Source of the DNA: Mimachlamys varia | Lineage: Eukaryota > Mollusca > Bivalvia > Pectinida > Pectinidae | Length of the DNA: 64,000 nucleotides | Assembly: GCA_947623455.1 (NCBI GenBank) | Contig: OX392536.1 | Span: forward strand, 33,485,465 to 33,549,464 | Direction: 5' to 3' | Part shown: in pieces, positions 1 to 12,318 of the stretch | Layout of the letters: each line of letters begins with the position of its first letter | Numbering within the stretch: position 1 is the first letter of the stretch | The notes under the pieces: model-generated | What the model saw: the letters and a program-made list of their open reading frames with translations, nothing else | The model's database searches: none | Told to the model about the DNA's origin: nothing | Program-made: the position numbers and the translations under genes

Positions 1-574
1 GGAAGTAATGTTCTGATACGAAGAGATGCCATCCAATTATCTGCAAAATCAATCACCAAGCACCAGAGTTAAGCAGGGGATTATTGCATACTGCATTCCT
101 CGTACCAGGCTTGGAGGGGGGTATGATCATGCCTTAACTAAGGGGATATCTGGATACAACACCTCTTATCAAAATCATTGATGCTGTTCTGTTGAAAGTC
201 ATTGGTAGATTCCTAAGTTGGGGAACGGGGACGAATTCAAAGCTACGCGATACTACTTTTCTTTATATGTTAAATGCGCTTACTTACTTAAACTCACTAG
301 CTAAATTTTATAAGCAAGCTATATTTAAGAAGATATTGATCCATTTTAAATAGCTGTACATGTGTTATTATGCATGAATACAAGACCGTTGCGAGATAAC
401 TTTTGCAATAGGTGTGTCCGTATTAATCATACGAGTGTAATTATATAGTTTAAAATACACAAACATGGTAAAATTAATCTGCAAAAACATAATTAAATCA
501 AAATATAATGTTTAATTTTTTTTTATAATTTTAATGAAGCATAAATCTTTATAAGGAGTTAAATGTAGTATTAC
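1..574. other. No gene seen; AT-rich left edge
   Basis: I see no exon, RNA gene or repeat here that I can support. If the candidate exon at 575-675 on the minus strand is real, this stretch would be the first part of its following intron. Confidence 0.4.
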
Positions 575-675
575 CCTGATACACGTAGCATGCAGTCCCC
601 ATCAATATGAGCACAATCGTCACCACATATCGTAGATGACGGCTACAGGCGTTCATCAGGTTCCGGAACAGCATA
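575..675 (-). CDS. Candidate exon: type II membrane anchor (unrecognised protein)
   Basis: Read on the minus strand, a frame from ATG at 674-672 encodes MLFRNLMNACSRHLRYVV followed by a hydrophobic run TIVLILMGTACYV, the layout of a short cytosolic tail plus a signal anchor, as in Golgi type II enzymes. The ATG has A at -3. The frame reaches a GT donor (CAGG/GTAATA) at 574-573, giving 33 codons plus one base. An acceptor CCAG just before the ATG, or AAAG about 13 bases further upstream, could start the exon. The segment is richer in G+C than its surroundings. The donor fits the consensus only moderately and no family is recognised. Chance remains possible in so short a frame. Confidence 0.35.
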
Positions 676-936
676 CTGGATGGCGCCTTTGTTGAAAGTG
701 AACGAAAAGCAGTATAGCACCACAAGCAAATAAATCTTATATAATAACCTAATTTGTTTATCAGTAATCTAAAAAATATGAAAGCATATCAAAAATTAAT
801 CAAATTGGTTCTTTCCATATCTTTAGAAATATTTTTTTTGTAATGTTAAAATGGCATTATTTGAGATGCTTTATTTAAAACGACTGCTTACAATATTTTA
901 CAATGGAATAAACACACGTTGGGACAGCTGGCTTAC

Positions 937-1010
937 CTAATCGAATAAGCATTCAACAGGAGGTCACAGGTGTTTCGTACAAAAGGTAAAACCCTCAGCC
1001 ATGATAACAT
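937..1010 (-). CDS. Candidate first exon paired with 575-675
   Basis: On the minus strand a frame from ATG at 1010-1008 (MLSWLRVLPFVRNTCDLLLN...) runs 24 codons plus two bases to a strong donor, ATTAG/GTAAGC, with the GT at 936-935. Its phase (two bases left over) joins in frame to the exon at 575-675 if the acceptor there is CCAG/T. The intron would be about 260 bases. The first ATG has a weak context (C at -3). A second ATG at 1002-1000 has a good context but a different frame that closes after 12 codons, so this exon may instead be 5' leader. The donor is the firmest part of the call. Confidence 0.3.
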
Positions 1011-1823
1011 CGGATAAAATCAAATAGCTCCTATTCAAAATATATTGAATAATCACAAGCTACAGCCGGTAGTTAATGGAGATTCAAGTGTGGCGTTAGT
1101 TCGTTGTATTGCTTTCGTACACAATGTCGTTTACAATGATTAAAGTATTACAGTCAGTACTACAATAATTATATCAACGTTGCTAAGGTGGTGACGTCAT
1201 CAGAAATCACTAAATAACGTGTAGGTGTTAATTTGATGTCTATAGTTCAATATCAACCTATGTTTTTAACCAAACACCACATTAAGACAGATTGATTCAT
1301 TATCATAACCTTTTTTTATTTCAGCTGTAAAAGATCTTTCGAAACCTTTTCACTTAAGAAGTTTTAAAAGAGGAATCTATACACACACAATAGTTGATTG
1401 CAAATTAGAAATTAAATAATTGAAACAGTATAAAAACACTGCATCATCATATCGCTGTCAAAATACTAAGAAATATTTAGGTTATTTTTTCCAGTCAGAA
1501 ACTGTTTGGATTTACCGTGTCCTTTCAGGGACAAGGCCATTTGATAATTTTACCAAAGAAGTGAATGTTCCATCAGTATCGGGTTCCGATTTTTACCTCT
1601 ATAATACGTATCGTATAACACGTACAATAGTTGGATAAAACACTAACAGGGTACCTACGGAAACCAATTAATAACACAGAGTACCTGGTTATTTGTCATT
1701 TCTTTGTATTTTACAACTCATCAGAAAGAAGTTGTTTACTTGAGGAAAAATCCGAAATTCATTATTAAACATTTTGAAAGTATTTTCAAACAGGCATTCG
1801 GTTAGAGACTGTAAAATATACAT
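1011..1823. other. No gene seen; AT-rich
   Basis: Nothing supportable was found. A frame of about 70 codons at 1,420-1,638 lacks a good start context and splice signals, and its composition matches the AT-rich background. Confidence 0.4.
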
Positions 1824-1897
1824 CCTCGATATCCAGGGGTTACGATCACCTATGTTCTCTACAACATATTGGTGATCGTAACCCCTGGAGATCCAAG
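1824..1897. repeat. Short hairpin repeat, full copy
   Basis: A left arm at 1,827-1,850 and a right arm at 1,871-1,894 are inverted copies differing at only a few bases (shared core CCAGGGGTTACGATCACC), with a loop of about 20 bases. The sequence just outside both arms is also similar (AAAATATAC). The left arm plus loop recurs, slightly diverged, at 19,764-19,802, so this is a dispersed repeat and not a chance palindrome. It could be a tiny MITE or the end of a larger element. No target duplication was resolved. Confidence 0.6.
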
Positions 1898-3520
1898 ATA
1901 TAAAATATACAACTACATACAATGAGTCTTTTTCGCTAAATAAAGAACTTTCCTAATTTACCCAATTGGACACTAAATGACCTGGTGGTTTAAGCATAAA
2001 ACATGGCAACGCTCACACAACGGGTCACGGCAAGGGGCTGGCGTACCTGTCATTAATATTTTCGAAAAAGGATAAGACGTCTTTAAATAAAAAGAAAGTG
2101 GTCAACTAAGTGGTTGTTGACGATTGGGGTTGCATATTTTATCGAAAATTGATCCCCCACCCACCAAGATTGTTAATTCCAAATATCGATGCAACAAATT
2201 ATCAGCCGGATGGAAATATATATAAAAATATGCATTTTGCTTTGCATATTTGGAAACTTTTGACTTGCGTAGCACCAACACATGTAGTGCTTGTTATAAG
2301 TGAGAGTAGTCTCCCTTTGACTGCTGTGTTTTGACGTACGGTGAGAAGAATGAATGGTTATCACGATTTTATTCATTATCAATTGAAACCGGGGAACTAC
2401 ACTTACATAAATATAGCATCACCAATTAAATGGTTGATTTGAAATTGGAAACAAATCCAGAGGCAAACGTGCTACTCAAAAAAGTTCTGGCAGAACTAAA
2501 ATGCTAAGCTGTCAAATTAAAGTGACCAATGCATTCCAGTGTTGGAAAATACACTATATTGTGTAAGAATAGACACAAACAGCACCAGCGAATTTCTTGT
2601 CTGTGAACCTCAACTCCATGTCAGTGTTAGGTCAACGTACATATGGGGAGTGGAACTAGATCAAACAGGTCAAGGTGGATAAAGTCAAATATGTTGAGCA
2701 ACTCTATTGATTTGTTCAGTGAGAGACTAGGTTGTTTACCCTATTGAAACTGTTTCGTCTGTGATTTCACTCCCACTTCAATCTAATTTGAGTTAAATAG
2801 GGTACTAACTTAAAAACACATTGACAAATGACAATCATGAATATATTAAAGCTTGTAATGGTAGTACTCCTTACATTCTAACAAAAGCTGTTGAGACCAA
2901 ATTCAACCTGACCACAGTAAATATTATACTGGAAGTTTTATGGAATTCGTCCAAGAGAAAGAACTCTTACGATAATTTTACACAAATTTGACCTGAGTTT
3001 CACAAGGTTTCATGTTTGGACATGCCCTAAATAATTAAAATGCTCAGTTAAATTTAAATCAGTCTAATTTTTGAATGTATCAGTGGAACGTCACCAAAGG
3101 AAAACTTGACTTGCATCTTATCGTGATGGATCAACATACCAAACTACATTTCAATATCTTTATTTATTCTATTTAATTGATGAGTAAATGTATAGAAATA
3201 TGGTTCAAATCTTTCGATTTGCATTTGAATCACTGGATAGAGACTTTTTATGGTTTTAAACGTGTACTCCAGCCCAAAATACCACTTTTTTTAAATTGCA
3301 AATATCTCTCAAAAAAGGCCAAGAGATGACCAATATATGGTTTCTCACTCAACGGGAAACATTTGGGGCATGCTGGGAAAAAATCTAGAGGATTTCGAGC
3401 GATAACCCAACATTGTTTTGACGCCATGAATCTACACTACCATATAAAATATGTTTCCCCAATACATATAAACGCATACAACTCTGGTCCAGCCCATAGA
3501 GTAAACCTATAACTATAACT
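1898..3520. other. No gene seen; one possible MITE relic
   Basis: This stretch holds no exon I can support. At about 2,128-2,165 the bases TATCGAAAATTGATC next to C-rich sequence resemble the inner arm of the 225-bp MITE at 19,258-19,482, suggesting an old relic. The open frames on both strands at 2,110-2,382 are explained by composition. Confidence 0.35.
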
Positions 3521-4156
3521 ACATCGTCGTCGGAAACCCACGGTACACTTCTCTATCATCGTCGGAAACCCACGGTACACTTCTTTATCATCGTCGGAAA
3601 CCCACATTACAGTTCTCTCTCATTGTCGGAAACCCACGGTACACTTCTCTTTCATCGTCGGAAACCCACGGTACACTTCTCTATCATCGTCGGAAACCCA
3701 CGGTACACTTCTCTATCATCGTCGGAAACCCACGGTACACTTCTCTATCATCGTCGGAAACCCACGGTACACTTCTCTATCATCGTCGGAAATCCACGGT
3801 ACACTTCTCTATCATCTTCGGAAACCCACGGTACACCTCTCTATCATCGTCGGAAACCCACAGTACAGTTCTCTCTCATTGTCGGAAACCCACGGTACAC
3901 TTCTCTTTCATCGTCGGAAACCCACGGTACACTTCTCTTTCATCGTCGGAAACCCACGGTACACTTCTCTATCATCTTTGGAAACCCACGGTACACCTCT
4001 CTATCATCGTCGGAAATCCACGGTACACTTCTCTATCATCGTCGGAAACCCACGGTACACTTCTCTCTCATCTTCGGAAACCCACGGTACATCTCTCTAT
4101 CATCGTCGGAAACCCACGGTACACTTCTCTCTCATTGTCGGAAACCCATGGTACAC
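3521..4156 (+). repeat. Minisatellite, 32-bp period, about 20 copies
   Basis: The unit contains CGTCGGAAACCCACGGTACA followed by CTTCTCT and repeats every 32 bases. Variants alternate between ATCGTCGG, ATCTTCGG and ATTGTCGG, and between CACTTCTCT and CACCTCTCT. Because 32 is not a multiple of three, a frame reads through three successive translations of the unit; the 269-codon frame at 3,623-4,432 is this effect plus flanking sequence. No coding function is supported. Confidence 0.95.
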
Positions 4157-4957
4157 CTAATTGGTATTAAATATCTAAACGCGATTTCGACCAATCACAG
4201 TTATGCTGAAACAAATCTAAATAAAGACAAAATTCCTTCAAATACGCTAACTTCGGAGCCGGCAGGTTTAGGATTTTTCTGGAGATTAGATCAGCCGCGA
4301 TGTTATATTCATCCGCCCTTAGTCCTCTGCCATTTCGCCTTTGAACATCGATATCTCGATGCTATAGGTATAGCAACATGGATTCATTTTGGTGCAATTT
4401 CTTTATATAAACTGGTGATTGAGTGTTGTTGACTTATTTGTTGTGTGTGCTCATGCCAGATTTTTCCTTATTTAGAAAGTTTATCCGCTCATGGAAGAAG
4501 GCACTTACTTTGTCCCTGCCAGGGTGTACAATATATTATCATTATCAAAATTAACGGAATGTCGGTAATAAGTTGTCAGTGGAAAATCAATATTGGTGTA
4601 TGACGTATACTTACAAGAGTTATGCTTCCTTGTCCGTTTTACCAGCAGGCCGCTCGTACATGTAACTAGGGTAATGTTTGAAGAAAATTATATTTTAACT
4701 TCATGAAGTTGTCGAAAGAATGAATTATATATTCGATGTGAATACATCACTTTCTAACCAGTTTCATACGTCATAGAACTGATTTGTAACGGTCTACCTT
4801 TGAATACCATATTTTACGATTTTGACAGAATAAACCAATTAAGAGTACGAAGTAAGAAGGAATTCGCTATATATTCTGCCGAACGACTTAAATATAAGAT
4901 AGTATTTGATGTTTTATTTAAATAATTAACCTTTATGAAATGTAAGAAGAATACAAA
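4157..4957. other. No gene seen
   Basis: Flank of the minisatellite. A slightly G+C richer patch at 4,245-4,420 continues the frame that leaves the array but shows no splice site or family motif. Confidence 0.35.
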
Positions 4958-5032
4958 TCTGATGTTCCGGAAGCGTCAGTGCCTTCTAATTCATCAATGA
5001 CACCCTCCATGGAAATCTAAGTCGGATCATAT
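4958..5032 (-). repeat. Diverged copy of a dispersed motif
   Basis: On the minus strand the segment reads like the motif at 27,021-27,101 (minus) and 32,431-32,485 (plus): a GTGTC..GATGAA part followed by CTTCCGGAACA. The similarity is partial, consistent with an old interspersed repeat. The same CTTCCGGAACA core forms the unit of the 51-bp array at 35,677. Confidence 0.5.
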
Positions 5033-5164
5033 TAATGTCCGCCTATCGAGAAGCCTGTGATACATTGTACATATAATGTCGGGTACAAAATGTGTACAGT
5101 TAATGTAATTATCGAATATGTGTGCAAATAAAACAACATGATACAATTCATAGCATCACTGCTT

Positions 5165-5452
5165 ATATTATTACTATTGATGATATAAGAAATTTTATAT
5201 CATTACTAGTGATGATATAAGAAACTTTATATCATTACTAGTGAAGTGAGGATATAAGAAATTTTATATCATTACTAGTGATGATTTAAGAAATTGTTTA
5301 TCATTACTAGTGATGATATAAGAAATTCTATATCATTACTAGTGATGATATAAGAAACTTTATATCATTACTAGTGAAGTGAGGATATAAGAATTTTTAT
5401 ATCATTACTAGTGATGATATAAGAAATTTTATATCATTACCAGTGATGATGC
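5165..5452. repeat. Minisatellite, 32-bp period, self-complementary unit
   Basis: About nine units repeat every 32 bases, with a few length variants where GAAGTGAGG replaces GATGA. Each unit holds TGATATAA and TTATATCA as an inverted pair around a short centre, and ATTACTAGTGAT, itself nearly palindromic. A single strand could therefore fold as a row of hairpins. Confidence 0.9.
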
Positions 5453-6318
5453 ATTTTAAAGTCAAATATCATTGCGCACTATTTGTGTACTTATTTTTTT
5501 CATTATTTAATAATCAAATTATATTCTGTAAGGAAATTAAAAATCATTCATAGTATTTTGGAAAGATATACATATAAAACACATAAAATAAAAATTATCA
5601 ATGGGTTTTAGAATTAGTTACCGTTTATTTTAAAATAGATCATTTCCCATGTCGTTATTACTGTACTGTAAGTCTTGCACTCCGTCCGAGCAGCTTTGAC
5701 CTTAAATTCTAAAAAATGAAATCAGAGGCGTAAAGTATTTTCGGAATCTCGCAACTAAAAATCAAAATAGTTTCACGTTAAATATCAAGTATATTTCGGT
5801 CATATGGCAGATTACTTTTCGATATTTACACTCGTGCTACATACTCGTGAAAATAGTAATTATAAAAAACCTGCGATAAACGTGAAATATCTTTGATATT
5901 TAACAGGAAACCATTGAATAGCCTTCATATACTGACAGTACTGTGGCATCATTAACCTCAGACTCGTCTTCGTGTACAAAAGTGATGTATCCACTTCACA
6001 TAAACAGACTTCCTAATTCCCACTGATACGGGCCCCACCCACCATAATGAATGCCAGAATAAATCCACTATTTCTGTCATGTACGATTGGATTTGGAAAG
6101 TGGGTGAATTTACCACTGGCTAGAGCAGTCGGATTGGTTCTGACACAGTTAATGACCAACTTCCTTCGGGGAGTGAAAGAGAAAACGTGTGAAGGTGGTG
6201 GGCACTTATAACCTGCTATGACGGAGTATTCTCGTTCGTTCGTTTATGAAAAATAAAAGTCATAGTTCAGGTAATAAACCAAACAGACATTTGTAAACTT
6301 TTCAATAAACGTGGTGTT
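5453..6318. other. No gene seen
   Basis: Mostly AT-rich. A patch at about 6,060-6,190 is G+C richer and has an open minus-strand frame, but no start, stop or splice signals let me call it. Confidence 0.35.
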
Positions 6319-9300
6319 AAACATTTATGTAGTGTATACAGTTTGATAAAATATAATATATGGTGTATAGAATCTAGTGTAGACGTTATATGTAGTGTGT
6401 ATAGAATCTAGTGTAGACGTTATATGTAGTGTGTACAGTCTGGTGTAGACGTTATATGTAGTGTATACAGTCTGGTGTAGACGTTATATGTAGTGTGTAC
6501 AGTCTGGTGTAGACGTTATATGTAGTGTGTACAGTCTGATGTAGACGTTATATGTAGTGTATACAGTCTGGTGTAGACGTGATATGTAGTGTGTACAGTC
6601 TGGTGTAGACGTTATATGTAGTGTGTACAGTCTGGTGTAGACGTTATATGTAGTGTATACAGTCTGGTGTAGACGGTATATGTAGTGTGTACAGTCTGGT
6701 GTAGACGTTATATGTAGTGTGTACAGTCTGGTGTAGACGTTATATGTAGTGTGTACAGTCTGGTGTAGACGTTATATGTAGTGTGTACAGTCTGGTGTAG
6801 ACGTTATATGTAGTAGTGTGTACATTCTAATGTAGACGTTATATGTAGTGTATACAGTCTGATATAGATGTTATATGTAGTGTGTACAGTCTGGTGTAGA
6901 CGTTATATGTAGTGTGTACAGTCTGGTGTAGACGTTATATGTAGTGTGTACAGTCTGGTGTAGACGTTATATGTAGTGTGTACAGTCTGGTGTAGACGTT
7001 ATATGTAGTGTGTACAGTCTGATGTAGACGTTATATGTAGTGTGTACAGTCTGGTGTAGACGTTATATGTAGTGTGTACAGTCTGGTGTAGACGTTATAT
7101 GTAGTGTGTGCAGTCTGGTGTAGACGTTATATGTAGTGTGTACAGTCTGGTGTAGACGTTATATGTAGTGTGTACAGTCTGGTGTAGACGTTATATGTAG
7201 TGTATACCGTTTGGTGTAGACGTTACATGTAGTGTGTACAGTCTGATGTAGACGTTATATGTAGTGTGTACAGTCTGGTGTAGACGTTATATGTAGTTTG
7301 TACAGTCTGGTGTAGACGTTATATGTAGTGTGTACAGTCTGGTGTAGACGTTATATGTAGTGTATAACGTCTGGTGTAGACGTTATATGTAGTGTATACA
7401 GTCTGGTGTAGACGTTATATGTAGTGTGTACAGTCTGGTGTAGACGTTATATGTAGTGTATACAGTCTGGTGTAGACGTTATATGTAGTGTGTACAGTCT
7501 GGTATAGACGTTATATGTAGTGTGTACAGTCTGGTGTAGACGTTATAGGTAGTGTAAACAGTCTGGTGTAGACGTTATATGTAGTGTATACAGTCTGGTG
7601 TAGACGTTATATGTAGTGTATACAGTCTGGTGTAGACGTTATATGTAGTGTATACAGTCTGGTGTAGACGTTATATGTAGTGTATACAGTCTGGTGTAGA
7701 CGTTATATGTAGTGTATACAGTCTGGTGTAGACGTTATATGTAATGTATACAGTCTGGTGTAGAGGTTATATGTAGTGTGTACAGTCTGGTGTAGACGCT
7801 ATATGTAGTATGTACAGTCAGGTGTAGACGTTATATGTAGTGTGTACAGTCTGGTGTAGACGTTATATGTAGTGTGTACAGTCTGGTGTAGACGTTATAT
7901 GTAGTGTGTACAGTCTGGTGTAGACGTGATATGTAGTGTGTACAGTCTGATGTAGACGTTATATGTAGTGTGTACAGTCTGATGTAGACGTTATATGAAG
8001 TGTGTACAGTATGGTGTAGACGTTATATGTAGTGTGTACAGTCTGGTGTAGACGTTATATGTAGTGTGTACAGTCTGGTGTAGACGTTATATGTAGTGTA
8101 AACAGTCTGGTGTAGACGTTATAGGTAGTGTGTACAGTCTGGTATAGACGTTATATGTAGTGTGTACAGTCTGGTGTAGACGTTATATGTAGTGTGTACA
8201 GTCTGGTGTAGTCGTTATATGTAGTGTGTACAGTCTGGTGTAGACGTTATATGTAGTGTGTACAGTCTGGTGTAGACGTTATATGTAGTGTGTACAGTCT
8301 GGTGTAGACGTTATATGTAGTGTGTACAGTCTGGTATAGACGTTTTATGTAGTGTGTACAGTGTGGTGTAGACGTTATATGTAGTGTGTACAGTCTGGTG
8401 TAGACGTTTTATGTAGTGTATACCGTCTGGTGTAGACGTTATATGAAGTGTGTACAGTCTGGTGTAGACGTTATATGTAGTGTGTACAGTCTGGTATAGA
8501 CGTTATATGTAGTGTGTACAGTCTGGTATAGACGTTTTATGTAGTGTGTACAGTGTGGTGTAGACGTTATAGGTAGTGTGTACAGTCTGGTATAGACGTT
8601 ATATGTAGTGTGTACAGTCTGGTGTAGACGTTTTATGTAATGTATACAGTCTGATATAGACGTTTTATGTAGTGTGTACAGTCTGGTATAGACGTTATAT
8701 GTAGTGTGTACAGTCTGGTGTAGACGTTATATGTAGTGTGTACAGGCTGGTATAGACGTTTTATGTAGTGTGTACAGTGTGGTGTAGACGTTATATATAG
8801 TGTGTGTACAGTCTGGTGTAGACGTTACATGTAGTGTGTACAGTCTGGTGTAGACGTTATATGTAGTGTGTACAGTCTGGTGTAGACGTTATATGTAGTG
8901 TATACAGTCTGGTGTAGACGTTATATGTAGTGTATACAGTCTGGTGTAGACGTTATATGTAGTGTGTACAGTCTGGTGTAGACGTTATATGTAGTGTGTA
9001 CAGTCTGGTATAGACGTTATATGTTGTGTGTACAGTCTGGTGTAGACGTTATAGGTAGTGTATACAGTCAGGTGTAGACGTTATATGTAGTGTATACAGT
9101 CTGGTGTAGACGTTATATGTAGTGTATACAGTCTGGTGTAGACGTTATATGTAGTGTATACAGTCTGGTGTAGACGTTATATGTAGTGTGTACAGTCTGG
9201 TGTAGACGTTATATGTAGTGTGTACAGTCTGGTGTAGACGTTATATGTAGTGTGTACAGTCTGGTGTAGACGTTATATGTAGTGTATACAGTCTGGTGTA

Positions 9301-10712
9301 GACGTTATATGTAGTGTGTACAGTCTGATGTAGACGTTATATGTAGTGTGTACAGTCTGGTGTAGACGTTATATGTAGTGTGTACAGTCTGGTGTAGACG
9401 TTATATGTAGTGTGTACAGTCTGGTGTAGACGTTATATGTAGTGTGTACAGTCTGGTGTAGACGTTATATGTAGTGTATACAGTCTGGTGTAGACGTTAT
9501 ATGTATTGTCGACTGTCTGGTGTAGACGTTATATGTAGTGTATACAGTCTGGTGTAAACATTATATGTAGTGTGTACAGTCTGGTGTAAACGTTATATGT
9601 AGTCTGTACAGTCAGGTGTAGTCGTTATATGTAGTGTATACAGTCTGGTGTAAACGTTATATGTAGTCTGTACAGTCAGGTGTAGTCGTTATATGTAGTG
9701 TATACAGTCTGGTGTAGACGTTATATGTAGTGTGTACAGTCTGGTGTAGTCGTTATATGTAGTGTATACAGTCTGGTGTAGACGTTATATGTAGTGTATA
9801 CAGTCTGGTGTAGACGTTATATGTAGTGTATACAGTCTGGTGTAGACGTTATATGTAGTGTATACAGTCTAATGTAGACGTTATATGTAGTGTGTACAGT
9901 CTGATGTAGACGTTATATGTAGTGTGTACAGTCTGGTGTAGACGTTATATGTAGTGTATACAGTCTGATGTAGACGTTATGTGTAGGGTATACAGTCTGG
10001 TGTGGACGTTATATGTAGTGTATACAGTCTGGTGTAGACGTTATATGTAGTGTGTACAGTCTGGTGTAGACGTTATATGTAGTGTGTACAGTCTGATGTA
10101 GACGTTATATGTAGTGAATACAGTCTGGTGTAGACGTTATATGTAGTGTGTACATTCTGGTGTAGACGTTATATGTAGTGTATGCAGTCTGGTGTAGACG
10201 TTATATGTAGTGTGTACAGTCTGGTGTAGACGTAATATGTAGTGTATACAGTCTGATGTAGACGTTATATGTAGTGTATACAGTCTGATGTAGACGTTAT
10301 AGGTAGTGTGTACAGTCTGGTGTAGACGTTATATGTAGTGTGTACAGTCTGGTGTAGACGTTATATGTAGTGTGTACAGTCTGGTGTAGACGTTATATGT
10401 AGTGTGTACAGTCTGGTGTAGACGTTATATGTAGTGTGTACAGTCTGGTGTAGACGTTATATGTAGTGTGTACAGTCTGGTGTAGACGTTATATGTAGTG
10501 TGTACAGTCTGTTGTAGACGTTATATGTAGTGTGTACAGTCTGGTGTAGACGTTATATGTAGTGTGTACATGTAGTGTGTACAGTCTGGTGTAGACGTTT
10601 GATGCAGTGTGTACAGTCTGGTGTAGACGTTTTATGTAGTGTGTATAATTTGATATAGACGCTATATGTAATATGTACAGTCTGGTGTAGACATTATAGG
10701 TTGTGTGTACAC
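6319..10712 (+). repeat. Large minisatellite, 32-bp period, about 137 copies
   Basis: The unit contains GTGTAGACGTTATATGTAGT followed by GTGTACAGTCTG and repeats every 32 bases for about 4.4 kb. Common variants are TGTATACAG for TGTGTACAG and GATGTAGAC for GTGTAGAC. Divergence rises at both ends: degenerate units at 6,319-6,420 and 10,560-10,712, which is typical of arrays homogenised from the middle. The plus strand is rich in G and T. No open frame of note crosses it. Confidence 0.97.
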
Positions 10713-10771
10713 TTTAAATCAGACGTTTTATTGCGTGTTTGTAAACAACCGTGTCGTGACGTTACCAACTA

Positions 10772-10780
10772 TATAAAAAG
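10772..10780 (+). promoter_or_regulatory. Possible TATA box
   Basis: TATAAAAAG lies 60 bases right of the 32-bp array. A 21-codon frame starting at 10,893 (MSDSTVMSQPSASI...) follows, but it ends without a clear splice donor. The call rests on the motif alone. Confidence 0.2.
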
Positions 10781-11028
10781 TTAGTATGCGTCTGGATGTT
10801 CAGATCTGACTTGTTTACATCAACAAGCCGATTCCGATAATCCTTCAAATTCCACTTTCAATTTCCTCCTTACGCTACCCATCAGAAATAACTTATGTCA
10901 GACAGCACAGTGATGTCTCAACCAAGCGCTTCCATCAGGCGTGAAGTGGAATTTTACTAAATATCCGGCTCACATCACATAGTTCCCGCGCTGTGCCAAC
11001 GAGACGTCTTCCAAGGACAGGTATACAT

Positions 11029-11280
11029 TTAATGGTGGCAGCATTGATTAGGATTTGCATCGAAACGTATGCACCTTTTTCGGGCTGTTGATATCGATTT
11101 GATATCGAAATCTATTTCGGTAAGATCGCGTTCATAAAGCTTGAGTCTTGAAACCAGTACATATCTACAGTGAAGGTAACACCTTCCAGGTTTTATCATG
11201 CTGTAGGTGTCTCCAGGAACGGAATAAGAACAAGTGGTGTTGTATTTATTTTGATAATCTGTGTGTAGTAGGTGACTCAT
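11029..11280 (-). CDS. Possible 83-codon gene or exon, unrecognised
   Basis: On the minus strand an uninterrupted frame runs from an ATG with A at -3 to TAA, 83 codons. It starts MSHLLHTDYQNKYNTTCSYS and ends FDANPNQCCHH. It has seven cysteines, a basic/acidic mixture and no hydrophobic signal or membrane segment. The codons look more like coding sequence than the overlapping plus-strand frame at 11,148-11,393. I do not recognise the family, and no neighbouring exon joins to it. Confidence 0.3.
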   Translation of the reverse strand: MSHLLHTDYQNKYNTTCSYSVPGDTYSMIKPGRCYLHCRYVLVSRLKLYERDLTEIDFDIKSISTARKRCIRFDANPNQCCHH

Positions 11281-11929
11281 TGTTACTTTATTTCACTCCT
11301 AAGCGTTGTCATTGGATAAATTGTTTGTTGACACCTCTCCAGATATTTGTCATTTTAATAAATGCTTGTTGTAATAACTGCAAAATAATGTAATAGGTTG
11401 TATATTTAAATAGGCGGCTGTTTATTGGTACATGATCCAGTTTTGAACATTGTTTTTGAATTGGTTCTTTGTGGTCGATACCATTATCGATCTATATTAC
11501 GTTAAGAAGTTATTTTTCAGTGTTAATGTCAAGCTACGAACGTGTGAAGAAGTTATAAGATGAATTACCTACAGCGCTTCGTCAACGTATGTTCGTTTAT
11601 ACTACTGACTTTACAATATGTAATTAACTAATGTGGATTATAAAATTAAATTGTGCAGCTTTCATCGGAGACTTTTTCCTCCAATAAGGTTCATTTTATA
11701 CGTGTATCCGGAAAACCGAATGTGAAGTTTATTTGCGATGTTTTTTCGGCGCTTCTCGCGTTGATATGTATTATAGTTGCGGCTATTTGAAGTTTTCATT
11801 TGCAACTTTTCCAAGTTCGGAATTGTTCCCAACAACTTGTATTCGCTTAAATACGTACTCTTACAGTATTTATCTTACATGTATATATGTAGTTATGATA
11901 TCGAGGAGAAATTGCATGTAGATAGCCAG
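11281..11929. other. No gene seen
   Basis: AT-rich sequence leading into a CpG-richer zone from about 11,940. If a promoter exists for the unit beginning there, it lies in this stretch, but I see no specific core element. Confidence 0.3.
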
Positions 11930-11939
11930 CATCAATATG

Positions 11940-12085
11940 ACGATACGAAAGTAACCTTCAAATCGAAGCGAACGCAAGTCGCGTTACCGCGTCTTGCGGA
12001 TTTGGTTAGCGTTCAAATAAAGAATTCTAGCAGCATCATCGACGGAAAAATTCAAATTACGCCATCGCGGCTGCGTCCCTGATTG
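11940..12085 (+). other. Candidate non-coding first exon with strong splice donor
   Basis: The segment is clearly richer in CpG than its surroundings (for example AGTCGCGTTACCGCGTC at about 11,969). It ends in ATTG/GTGAGTAAC, a near-consensus donor with GT at 12,086-12,087. A good acceptor follows 122 bases later (TTTCGCTTTAG). The frame open across it closes at TGA (12,080-12,082) just before the donor, so it would be 5' leader. The left boundary is a guess. Confidence 0.3.
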
Positions 12086-12209
12086 GTGAGTAACCACACA
12101 TCCGGGCGACTTTTATTTTACTACAAATGCTGCGTAGTAACATGGGAATTTTGTGATGTTTTGTAGTATAAAGCAATAACCAACTATTAACCTAAATATT
12201 TCGCTTTAG

Positions 12210-12318
12210 AATATTGTGGAGAAGTCTGGTCCCCAATCAGATAACCAAATTGCCAGGAACCAGGCGATGGTAGATCGGCACGGAATATGGTGACCAAGCA
12301 TGAAACGGCGAACAATTT
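12210..12318 (+). other. Candidate second leader exon
   Basis: It starts after a pyrimidine-containing acceptor, TTTCGCTTTAG, and ends at AATTT/GTAAGA, a good donor. It is 109 bases long and G+C richer than its flanks. No frame stays open across all of it, so it would be untranslated. Together with 11,940-12,085 it could lead into the coding frame at 12,940. Confidence 0.28.

Noticed and set aside
3623..4432. 269-codon frame
   Set aside because: It is the 32-bp minisatellite read through its three frames in turn, plus flank.
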